From positions 62,001 through 126,000 of the forward strand of contig CANTFL010001327.1 of the NCBI GenBank assembly GCA_947650285.1: a stretch of 64,000 bases of DNA, in the 5' to 3' direction. This document shows positions 33,518 through 42,997 of the stretch, piece after piece (within the stretch, counting starts at the first letter, position 1; each line of letters starts with the position of its first letter). The translations under genes and the position numbers were made by a program. The stretch is from Hyaloperonospora brassicae. Lineage: Eukaryota; Oomycota; Peronosporomycetes; Peronosporales; Peronosporaceae. The notes beneath the pieces are model-generated. The model was not told where the DNA came from. It worked only from the letters and a program-made list of their open reading frames with translations, and made no database searches.

Positions 33518-35973
33518 GTTGACGGTCGATGAGGTGACGCGAAGGTAACTTGCGGCTTTGCTTGGCGTCAAATGGGAAAGTGAGGGCTGGGCGAGAGCTG
33601 CTCGACGCGGTCGTTCCCAGGCGGTGCTCGTCGGGGGGTTGGAAAGAGCCGTTGACAGGTCAATAATTGCGCGCCCTGCCTCCTCTTTTGAGCGCACTGG
33701 TTTTGCGACTACCGCATTGTGTTGAAAAAGGGCGTATCGATACCGCTGTGTCTATTCAGCACTGGGGGACTGTCGTTGCGTCACACTGGACGTGGCTGAT
33801 GACGATGGTGGACCCCCCCACGCCAACAGAGACCACCACTCGTTACGATGTCCCGACTTCTCTGACGTCGCGAGCATCATCGCAGCCTGCGATCTTGCAC
33901 GAGTCGTGTTCGAGCGGCCCACCGTCTCAACTCGCACTGGCCTCTCCAGTGCAAGAAGGCTGGCGCGTCTGGGGCTTTTCTCTCTTCCATCACGCGGGCA
34001 CACAGCAGTGGCCCAGATGCGGTCGTGCGGCGGCCTGTCTCTTCGTGCTGTCGGAGCTGCCTGGAAAGCTGCTCTCGGAGTGTGCTCGTTGCAGCTGCGA
34101 GGGGGTACGCTTCTGTGCGAAATACCTGAGTCGAACAAAGACGGCGACCCCCACAAGCCGCACAATGCACTCCGCGCGTCTGGTGCCCAAAGGACCTGCA
34201 GAGACCTCTTTCTTGTCGCGGATCATAAGCGGACACGACCAGAAGCGCACTCGACTGTTGCATGTTCGAGCCCTAAAGTTGGACGCCGTCGACTGGCAAT
34301 GCACAGACACGCCATGCAGAAGTGGGCGGAGACCAGATGGAGGGAGTGCACCATGAGCTCGCAACATCCTGAAACATCCTGACGTTCCGCGTGGTATGCG
34401 CTGCGATGTTGAATTCGATCATCCGCCCTGTAGTTGCGATCTGGTCGCCCACGACACTGATGGCTGGAACGATAAACCGTTCCGGCTGTACAGCGGGCTT
34501 GGCACCGTCTTGCTTCAGCGAGCCGGACGCGAGCCGGATGTATGGGACGCACGGTCCTCACGCAGGCGTCGTAGGCAGGGAGTGCGATGTGTACAGATCG
34601 CTGAAATCGACAAGACCTCTCTGCTGCACATGGTATGGAAACATCGAGGTCTTCTCGTGTCGGCGTTTCATCCACCACCATCATCATCATCTTCTTGAGG
34701 CACTGTAGCCACATCAGGCTTAGCAAAGTACGCAGAGAACTGCCCCACTGGTCGATCCCATTACATGGATTTGTAGCCTAGTCGTTGCTTGTCATCACAG
34801 GCGCCAGAACCACTCGTCATTGCGGTCGCTACGAGTTGCGTGGAATCTTTCCGTCTTTGTGTTCGATACGTTTTGCGTGCAATATTCTCTAAGCGTCACG
34901 CTCGATATGTGGATGGCCATCGATAAGACACGGAAGGTTTTGTATTCACAGCTTTGACGAAAGAGTTTCTTCACACCGTAGTTGATGCATGATGGATTTC
35001 TGTCTTGATGCTCAGCCGTTCGTGTGTAGTACTTGAGCTATGCATACTGTTACCATATCCTCGCCCCGTGACCAATATCGTGTGGGTATAGCCACGCACT
35101 TGAGATAGCAAAGCATACACCACAACGAACGGGCTCAAGACCGCTAGGTCAAGGAGGATGGTCACCGACAACACTGCCGGAACCTGCTGCAGTCGCATTT
35201 TCGATATTGCTGCTATGTGAACACGTTGAGACTTTGTTGGTGGTGGCCATTTCCGCAATCACTGACATCCCTGTCGTGAGATACGACGTTGAGGTTCGTC
35301 AGGCGACTTCTTCCATCCAATTGATCTGTTGGCGAACAATGGAAGACGAGAGGAGCCGCGAGCTGCGTCCATGTCGTCTTCATCTCTTTTGTCCTTCCAC
35401 GAAAGTCTCAGAGGCTCTTGTTTTGGCACACCCGACTTCACAATTGCAACGTTGTGACATACGTACGACTCGACCTCAATCCGAGTCAGATTGGCATGAA
35501 CTCGGCAGCTGTGGCTGTAGCACGAACCACCTGGACGCGCGCACGTTTTCCTCGTCGCAACTTACGCTTGAGGATAGACAGGGCCCAAAGCGACATGAAA
35601 GCTTCCGCGAGGGTAGCCTCGTCAACGTTACGGAGCATGGCGACATGTTTACAAACTTACGTTAGATAGCAACTATAGTACCATCTTCGCATGATACTAT
35701 TCCGATGGATACATGAGCACGCAGTCAGGGCGCAACCGCTCGATGTTGTCTAGGGGTCCAGAATGCCATCCACATACCAGCTAGACCTCTGTCGAAGCAC
35801 CCAAGTGATGAGTGCCGCGCGACTAAGTGATACTGCCATAACGACCAACTTCGCCAGCCCTTCTCTCGACAGGCAAACCACCTCATGCTTTCAGACACCA
35901 TCATCAAATGGCCGCACATCTTGTCGTAGACGATTGCCATGGTATGCCATGCGACCATAGACCACGTCTCCAT
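33518..35973. other. Intergenic region with overlapping unassigned frames
   Basis: Frames of 100-229 codons occur on both strands at 33.7-34.7 kb (for example 33667-34356 + and 34223-34726 -) but overlap heavily and are Arg/Ser/Cys-rich, as in chance GC-rich frames. A 152-codon frame at 35207-35665 (+) is similar. No motif was recognised. Confidence 0.4.
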
Positions 35974-37689
35974 TTAGTAGCTGCTTGCAACTTGGCCGAT
36001 CACGATCGTCTTGATTGAGAAAGCTTCCAGCGTGAAGCTGCTGCTCAGCTGCTGGCTCGATAGACTCACACTGATGTCCCGTGCAGAGCTGTTGCGATTG
36101 GAGACAATGAGCACGACTTGTTTCTCGGGAGTCAAAAATGCAACGCTGTCCACCTGACTTGCGATCGAAGACACGCTTGAGCTGACAGCCAGGTCCACGC
36201 GGACTGAGCCAGGCGGCAAAAACTTGGAGAAGTGGCCCATGGCATAGAACATCGGCTGCTTGTAAAACTCAGCGCCTCCTTCTTCGTCAATGAGAATCGG
36301 TGAATCGATGCGGTTGTCGATCCATGTGGGACCGCCGGTCGCGTTGAGCACCAGGTTCCAGTCCGTCCAGCCCGAGGCGTAGTGAGAAAGATCCAGGATC
36401 ATGTCACGCGCGTAGATTTGCGCTCGCTGCCACGCCAACGTGGGATCATGAAGGGCAGGACCAGCACCTGTGCCGACCCCATCAATCAAGTAGCCTTCAC
36501 ACGCCTCGGTGGCCAAGATGAACACGTCAGGATAGCGCTGGTGGAAAGTCTCGAGAGCATCGAAGTTGCCTGCTGTGTCCAGCAAGAAATCGAGGTCCTT
36601 GTACCAGTGGACACCAGCACCCGAGATGTACTGTGCCGACTCTTTGTCGAGCAATGCGGCGTCCCAGTCCAGCAACAGATCTTTCTGGTCATCCATCATG
36701 ATGATCTTGAGGTCGGGATGTTCTTCTTTCAGCACGGGGCCAAGGTCCCGCTTGATGAAGTCGCGCTCCGTCGTAGCATTGAAGCGCAGACTCTGCCAGT
36801 ACTTGAACGAAAACTGTTTGGTGGGCTCGTTTTGCGTCGTAAGGGCCCACATTGGAATTCCTTCGGCTTCGTACGCCGTCACAAACTTGGAGTAATACAG
36901 CGCCAGAGCTTTCCAATACTCACCGCCCGGGTACCCTTGCAGGGCGCAGTTAATTGTCGTGTTCTCCGTTGTCATCCACGCAGGTGGTGCCCAGGAAGAT
37001 CCAAAGAGCTTCATACCTCGAGCAGACGTATTCATTGCTCGCTGGATGAAGGGAATCTTCTTGGCTTTGTCCACGTCGATGCTGAAGTTCTTCATGGCCA
37101 AGTCGCCCTTTACATCGTTGTACGAGTAAACCGAGAGCGAGAAATCCGTCGAGCCGATCGGAATGCGGCCAATCGTGTACTGCAGCCCGCCGTCGCCAAA
37201 GTACGCGCTCAGAAGAATCTCTTGGAGATTGGACGTCAATCGATCAAAGTTGATGGCGGACGCGTCCGTGAACGCAAACCACGTCCACGGCGTATCTTCA
37301 AACGTCTCTCATAAAAAAAAAAAAACAAAAAACAAAAAAAGGAAAAAAAACAAAAAAATTTTTTCACCGCCAAAGCCGACGATTGCCTGGAAAGTCGTCG
37401 CGGTGTCGACAATAAAGTCTGCGGAATCGTTGGCAGCCAACGTCAGTGCAACCGCCGAGACAGTCAAGCGGTCTCCGGACTTGGAAGTCGAAAACACACC
37501 CGCCTCATAGCTAGACAGGTGCAAGTGGTCATTCGACACCGTGTCGCACGTAGCGTCCGAACATACGCAGACGCCTTCGAGATGCGTCTTGTAGCGCTTC
37601 GACCAGGACGTGCAGATGTTTGTTGTGGCGCTGACAGTCGCTATTGCGAGCAGCGCCAGCATGTACCGATGGGGCTGGAGCGGCAGCAT
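35974..37689 (-). CDS. Second GH30 glucosylceramidase-like gene, split by a T-rich intron-like insertion
   Basis: Minus-strand paralogue of the GH30 gene at 28.7 kb. Exon 1 is 37689-37368 (signal peptide MLPLQPHRYMLALLAI...; the conserved CTSWSKRYKTHLEGVCVC region). Exon 2 is 37307-35974. Between them lie 60 bases starting GTG and ending GAG, dominated by T runs on the coding strand. Removing them keeps frame (phase 1) and gives 551 residues with acid/base E268 (TTQNEP) and nucleophile E375 (TEACEG). Without removal there is an in-frame TGA at 37311-37309. An alternative acceptor at 37297-37296 also keeps frame. In either case, extra residues ending TPWTWF sit within the conserved GFGG-AFTD motif that is unbroken in the paralogue. 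The gene is either a functional copy with a young intron or a pseudogene. Downstream residues otherwise look well conserved, which favours function. Confidence 0.82.
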
Positions 37690-39657
37690 CTTTGACGATG
37701 AAACAACAGACAGCACGTACCAGTGGCAGTCGCGCCTGGACTCAGCCGGTTGCGGCCGGAGGATGCAACGAAAGAGGCTGTGCGACCCGTACGCTTCCCG
37801 TCGATCCTTCCGACCAGTTGGAGCGAGCAGATTGGGCTTCGAGTAGAAACCTGACGGTGGTGCACACGTGCTGTGCACTGCCCTCATGTGTCACCACAAC
37901 CAGGCAAAGCAAGCCGCTCGACTTTGAACCTGTGTGCTTGAAGGGAACTGGGGCTGTTCCATGCGCTATTTCCTGCACGCATGCAGCTGCCGTTCGTTCT
38001 TGACGGAGCCGTGTGGTGAGCGAGGAGAAGGTGGTATGCGAACGTGTTTTGATCGACACCGCACTGGAAGAAAGAGGGACTGCTGTCGAGACCAGAAGGT
38101 CTTGCGGCTAGACGGTCAGCCTGACAACAATGTGGGGCCATACCCCCGAGTGTCATCACTGGTAGTAAGTGGCGTTGCCACAAGCGCAGTAGCTATCTAT
38201 CAGCCTGCAGAAGCGAATGGCGCGACGCGGCACAAGATCCTCAATGTCCGCTACCACGCGTCACGTGCCGCATGTATGTCAAAGGTACGTGGTAGAAGTT
38301 GAGTGGGTGCAGTACGCGCGGGTGAATCCCATTGGCGTTCGTGTGGAAACAATTTCGAGGCAGAGTAACACGCATTGACGTCGCGGGACGTTGAGAAAAC
38401 ACGTGCGAGTATTTGCTTGCATGATGAAAGCCCATGCTCGATATGCAGTACCCATTAACACTTCGTCAGTCAAGCGAAAGCACAAAGTGGGTGGTGAGAA
38501 GACGGTCTAATTGGTGCGACACCAATCTGCAGCGCATGAGGTGCAAACTGTGTTCGGCTTGCCACGATCAGCATCAACAACTTCGTTTCTCCTTGCCGAA
38601 ACTGTTCCGGTTGGTCGCGCGCTTGTTCCTTACCCGTCATCGCGACGATGGTAATCGATGCACGCTACCTAAAGTCAGCACAGAACGCAGCGACAAACGT
38701 TCGAGACGCTTTGCGCTGTAAATCATATCCAAAAGGATGTCGCAACTAGTGACAAGTTCGTCAGTAGGCTCACGTGTTGTTGATTGCTCGCGACAAAGCT
38801 ATCGATCACAGTACACAAAGCCTCGAGTTGAACCGATGTAGCATTACGGTACACATTCTAGTTGCACTGCTGCTTCTAAGACTCAACTCTCAGTTACTCG
38901 TTGTGCTTGCGCAGCGGTCGTACCACGTCGCAATAGCGCGAATGTAGTCGGCGTCTCTCGTGCGGTACAAAACGGAGCTTCGACTCAAGAGCTCATCACG
39001 ATCAATCGACCGGGAACAAGCAACTCGATCTGCACAAAAACAGAAACCACAGCGAGCTGCGAATGTCGAAGCGCTTAGACAAATTAGTTATGATGCCCGA
39101 TGGAGGTCGTCCGAATGCCGCCCTCGGGCGATGTGCGCAAGCACTGCCTATGAGCGGTAGTCAGCGATAAGACGAGATGAGGGTCAGATCGTAACGGAGC
39201 CCATCGTCATAGCATATCCTTCTCTTCAGCAAAGCAATCGCCATATCGACTGTCGAATGCCACTTGGTGGGATACCTCCCACGACTCGTCGACCGATCTC
39301 GTTCGTGCAGCTTCGTGGATTGCTCCTGGTCGCAACTGGAGCAAATGTAATCACTCGCGGCTGCAAAGACTCGTCTTGGCCCAGTTCGGTCAAAACAGGG
39401 AGTGGACAGCACTGCCTCAGCTTGATACAAGCAGAGCCATCAGCACTGGCAAAGCGAGCGACTCGAGCCGAGTTACTACGTTCTTCGCCACCACAGAATG
39501 GAAACCTTTTGCCTATCTATTACCACAGAAGAGGACGAAGACGACCCAATTCCTCTACACACACAATTGGTCGGTGAGTAGTGTCCGTAACACTTGTGCT
39601 GTCCACATGCCCCGCGTGCAAATGAACTGCTGTGTCTGTACTAGAACGACCCCCTGG
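37690..39657. other. Intergenic region, nothing recognised
   Basis: Short frames on both strands, none over 122 codons and none with a motif. This includes the upstream region of the second GH30 gene at its left end. Confidence 0.5.
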
Positions 39658-40635
39658 CTAGTTCCTCGCGTCACTAGAGGACGCTTTTGCCGAAGCGGTG
39701 GACAGCTTCGGGTCGCTTTGGCTCGTCGGGTCGCTCTCCTTTCGCTTCTTTCGCATTCGTATCGATGCTGTCCCCGCCTGCGGAATGCTTTTCCCGTTGT
39801 CCCACATCAAGTGCCAGATCTGCGTGCACGACGCGTTCCTGTACTTACTCGGATCGTGCGGTCTCGTTTTGTCACAGAGGTACACCATGCCGCCGTTGTG
39901 TCGCTCGGTACATTCCGGGCAATAGTACGACGTCCCAGACGCTCGACTGCGAGTGCCTCGCAAGAGCGAGCACACTTTGCACGTGTGTTGGCGATGACTG
40001 CGTATCGTCGTGCCGAGGGCGTTGCGGGTCTCCCGGATTTCGTCAGTCTGGACAAGTTTGTGCTGCGGGTGGCCGATGATGTCCCCCCACACTTGCGCGC
40101 CACGAGAAGGCGGCGTCACTAGCGCTTTACTCCCGTTAGTTGCAGTGCCAATGTCCACTGGCACCAACGGCAGACGAGCGTCTCCCGAGACGAGCAGCGA
40201 CGATGCACCGGGCGCTCCAGCAGCCACTGCCTCTAGCGAGGCCGCTGATGCCTGCAACACTGTCTGCAGCTGTGTCTTGAGCAGCTGCACTTCGTGCTGG
40301 ACCGCCTGCATTTGCGTCGTGAGGAGCGCAATCTGCTTCGTCTGTGCTTCGGCGGGCGACATGGGCGACACGAGTGTCAGTGGGAAGACGTACTTGGGCG
40401 CCCAGGCAAAGTCGGCGACCCCCAATTGAATGAGCACCTCGAGCTGCAACGTCTTGTCGGCATCCACGCGAACGAGCTCCGGACCGCGCGGGGCGTCACC
40501 GCTGCTGCTGCCCTCGACCGCCGAGTTCTTCAGACTCGCCTGTACCGAGCAAGAGGGCGTGTCAAAATGGCTACACGAGGCCTCAGCGAGCGCACCCGGT
40601 GGAAAGCGACCGCTCAGCAGCACGTACCGCGACAT
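39658..40635 (-). CDS. Protein with piggyBac-type C-terminal zinc-finger domain and coiled coil
   Basis: Predicted 325-residue protein from MSRYVLLSGRF at 40635; an upstream in-frame ATG at 40725 is less likely because the extension is Arg/Ser-rich. The N-terminal half includes a predicted coiled coil (EAQTKQIALLTTQMQAVQHE and following heptads), about 100-140. The C-terminal part has HTCKVCS, then YYCPEC, LCDKTR and a CTQIWHLMW segment. This Cys-spacing resembles the small zinc finger at the C-terminus of piggyBac transposases and of many oomycete proteins derived from them. No catalytic DDE region is present, so this is not an active transposase. It is either a domesticated fragment or a DNA-binding protein that carries the same finger. 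The tail is basic then Ser/Ala-rich. It is divergent from the shugoshin region, with about 90 bases to the next candidate exon. Function unknown; a nuclear location is inferred. Confidence 0.6.
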   Translation of the reverse strand: MSRYVLLSGRFPPGALAEASCSHFDTPSCSVQASLKNSAVEGSSSGDAPRGPELVRVDADKTLQLEVLIQLGVADFAWAPKYVFPLTLVSPMSPAEAQTKQIALLTTQMQAVQHEVQLLKTQLQTVLQASAASLEAVAAGAPGASSLLVSGDARLPLVPVDIGTATNGSKALVTPPSRGAQVWGDIIGHPQHKLVQTDEIRETRNALGTTIRSHRQHTCKVCSLLRGTRSRASGTSYYCPECTERHNGGMVYLCDKTRPHDPSKYRNASCTQIWHLMWDNGKSIPQAGTASIRMRKKRKESDPTSQSDPKLSTASAKASSSDARN

Positions 40636-40728
40636 AGTGGAGCACCGTCTTCTGGGGTAGCACGACGTCGGCCGGGGCGAAAGCCGCGACGTCCGCCACG
40701 TCGCACGTCCTGCAGACAAAAGCATTCG

Positions 40729-41066
40729 ATGACGTGGAGTGAGCTCAGCGCGTCTCTCCCTTTCGACTGACTACACTACGACCGGCGGCAGCCGCACCAG
40801 CGCTTCTTGTCCGTCTGGCGCTCGAGCCACAGCATCTCGACGCCATCGGAGTGTCCCACGCCGAAGCGGAAGCGCTCGTCCGGAAACGAGTCGAACGCGG
40901 CGTCGCCCTGCACTTCCTGCATTTCGGCGCGAACGGGAACGATAACTTACACTCGACGGCGCCGGCTGCGGTCGAGTGTAAGTTATTTGGTGTTCTGCCG
41001 GTTTCCTACCGGTGTTCTACCGATGTTCCTACCGGTGTGCTCCTACCGGTGTGTTGCAAACCGTGA
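40729..41066 (+). CDS. Possible 5' exons of the shugoshin gene, or a short separate gene
   Basis: An ATG at 40729 leads through a 10-base exon (donor GTGAGC at 40739) to an exon starting at 40801 whose frame encodes an amphipathic, protein-like stretch (SHAEAEALVRKRVERGVALH). Read straight on, the frame stops at 41066, giving 91 residues. Alternatively the canonical donor GTAAGT at 40978 joins an acceptor ending at 41089 in matching phase 1 and runs into the shugoshin frame, adding 78 residues to it. Both fit. I recognise no domain. The donor at 40978 lies inside a perfect 16-bp inverted repeat. Confidence 0.35.
40942..40986. repeat. Perfect 16-bp inverted repeat enclosing a splice donor
   Basis: Left arm ATAACTTACACTCGAC (40942-40957), 13-base GC-rich loop, right arm its exact complement (40971-40986). 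The right arm contains the sequence GTGTAAGTTAT with the donor GTAAGT at 40978, so the folded pre-mRNA would bury the splice site. Confidence 0.9.
40989..41055. repeat. Minisatellite with CCTACCGGTGTTCT-like unit
   Basis: Four to five imperfect copies of a unit of about 14-16 bases containing TACCGGTG or TACCGATG. It lies directly after the 16-bp inverted repeat, within the possible intron 40978-41089. Confidence 0.8.
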
Positions 41067-41136
41067 GGACGGGACGTGGCATCCTCCAGACAGGAATATC
41101 GCGAACGCAGAGAGGAAGGGCGAAAGGACGCACGTC

Positions 41137-42757
41137 ATGACGCAGCACAGCGTCGCGCGGGCGTACAGTATCATGCAGGAAGTGCACCAGCTGCGCGACA
41201 AAGCTCACTATCTCTCCGAGAGAAACGCCGACTTGGCGAAAGCGCTGGTGTGGTGACTCGTCGCTGTTGTTGCACGTGGCCGCGTTCGTCTCAACGATGT
41301 GCTCATGTTTTTGCCTGGTGTACCTCTGGACAGACCTGGACGAAGCAAGAGCTGACAAAAGGTGAATGAATGAGCGGTATCGACACTCGCTCTTCGTATA
41401 GAGACCATTCTGACCGTGAATCGCGCAGCTCGGGCAGCGCAGACCGCTGTGTTTTCCGGAACAGGTGCTGTCGACGCGTCGACGTTTGCTCACGATGCGC
41501 GTCGAGTGAGATGTTGTTACAGTCCATTGTTTGTGTGTCTCTTTATCTAGTGTTACAGTGGATGGAAGCAAGATGCAAGCCCTGTGAAGGTACGTACGAA
41601 ACGGGTGCTCTGAGTCGCGCGTCGCAGGAAGCTCACTGGATGTTTGCAGTACAACACAAAGCGACTCAGTGCAGCTTTCGAGAACGTGATGAAGCTGATG
41701 AGGAATATCAGCAGTTCGAGCTAGACCCGCCACTTTCACCTGCACATCGATTCGACAGTGTGCAGACTGGTTATTCGGTATGCGATGACTGTGCTCACGC
41801 TGACGAACGAACGTGACTGACGATTGACGTGCAGCGTTCGCGCACGTCGTCGCCTACTGCGAATGCCGTAACGAGTGAGTTGGAGCGTTCGGGGTGCAAA
41901 CGGAACGGGAACACTGACCTGCTGGTCACGGATGTGAGTCAAGAATGTTTTCATTGGCTCCGCAGATCCTAGTACTGAATACTCTTGTCGTCCACGAGCA
42001 AGGAATGGCAGGCCGATGAAGACTATGATGGCCCAATAGAACGCAAAGCCACGGACGATCGCACAAAGTCGAAACAAGCGACCGGGTCATCTATGTGCAC
42101 CAGAGACAGCACTGGACGAGATCGTGTTGATAGTCTAGCCGAGCAACATCGGCACATATATTCGTCTCCTGCCGTCTTCTGTTCAGATTCGAGGCGAACA
42201 AAGGTACGTCTTCCATTGAGTAACTGGTAAAGCGTGCGATGGCGAATAACTCACGCTACTCGATGCTGGCAGACTGCTGTAACAAAGCGATTGCGCCAGA
42301 GAGGCACGAGTGTGTCGTACGTCGAGCCCAAGTTGAACACGAAGCTACGTCGGGTATGTTGGTACCAGCGCAATCGGTTAGGTGCGCAGCGTTATGGGGC
42401 TGACGTTAGTGCGAGCTAGGGCGACTACTACGGTTTAGGCAAGCAGGCAGCTCGGGCGAGAAAACACGGTCGCAGATCAGGACACCGTGCGACGGCTGAT
42501 ACGCGTTGCACGGATTCAGCCTCCATGTCAGGTTCCTTCAGTCAGCAGTTTAGCCCCTGTTGCCGTCATAGAGCCATGAGGTCGGTCCAGCGCATCTCGT
42601 ATGCGGAGCCCAAGCTGAACACGAAGCTCCGTCGGGTAAGAGCTGGACCCGCACAATGTATGCTGACGACACCTCGTGGTCTATCTAACCCATTTATCTT
42701 TGTATCGACTTGTGTGTGTGTGATGGACAGGGCGATAAGTTCACCTTTACGACATGA
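41137..42757 (+). CDS. SGO1: Shugoshin-like centromeric cohesion protector with duplicated C-terminal motif exon
   Basis: Nine exons: 41137-41247, 41334-41361, 41551-41589, 41650-41777, 41835-41933, 42012-42203, 42273-42353, 42591-42635 and 42731-42757. They total 750 bases in one frame (249 residues) with consistent GT-AG borders. The N-terminal 45 residues form a coiled coil (YSIMQEVHQLRDKAHYLSE), where shugoshins dimerise and bind PP2A. The middle is Ser/Thr/Asp/Arg-rich and disordered. The conserved basic shugoshin C-terminal motif, which binds phosphorylated histone H2A at centromeres, appears as VSYVEPKLNTKLRR in exon 7 and again as ISYAEPKLNTKLRR in exon 8, before the final GDKFTFTT. 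Exon 8 is 45 bases long and phase 0 on both sides, so it can be included or skipped. Known role: protecting cohesin from separase. The start may lie further upstream (see 40729-41066). The middle exons carry less evidence than the ends. Confidence 0.8.
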
Positions 42758-42812
42758 GTGTTCAGTCGTCAATTGAGTGTTAAGTCGTCAATTGAGTGTT
42801 AAGTCGTTTTTC
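42756..42812. repeat. 19-bp tandem repeat, three copies, overlapping the shugoshin stop codon
   Basis: Units start at 42756, 42775 and 42794 with GAGTGTTMAGTCGTCAATT as consensus; the third diverges at its end. The first two bases of unit one are the last two bases of the TGA stop codon. Confidence 0.9.
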
Positions 42813-42997
42813 GTCAAAGCCCACCGCTGCGGCCCTAGCCCTCACTCACAGCATATAATATAACAGCATTGGTCACAGCTTTTGCAGCATAGAAAATCAC
42901 CGGACTGTATAGCGATCCATTTTTTGCAACATAGGCACACAACGCAACAAGTCGCAGCAGACCGACTCTTTTCGTCGCGACCAGAGACGTACGCCAC

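Noticed and set aside
33667..34726. Several overlapping frames of 100-229 codons on both strands
   Set aside because: No strand is favoured and no motif was recognised; Arg/Ser/Cys-rich composition suggests chance frames in GC-rich DNA.
36382..37314. 310-codon plus-strand frame
   Set aside because: Antisense to the second GH30 gene, whose catalytic motifs are on the minus strand.
42756..42812. Regular repeats considered as a CRISPR-like array
   Set aside because: Units are head to tail without spacers and the genome is eukaryotic; this is a tandem repeat.
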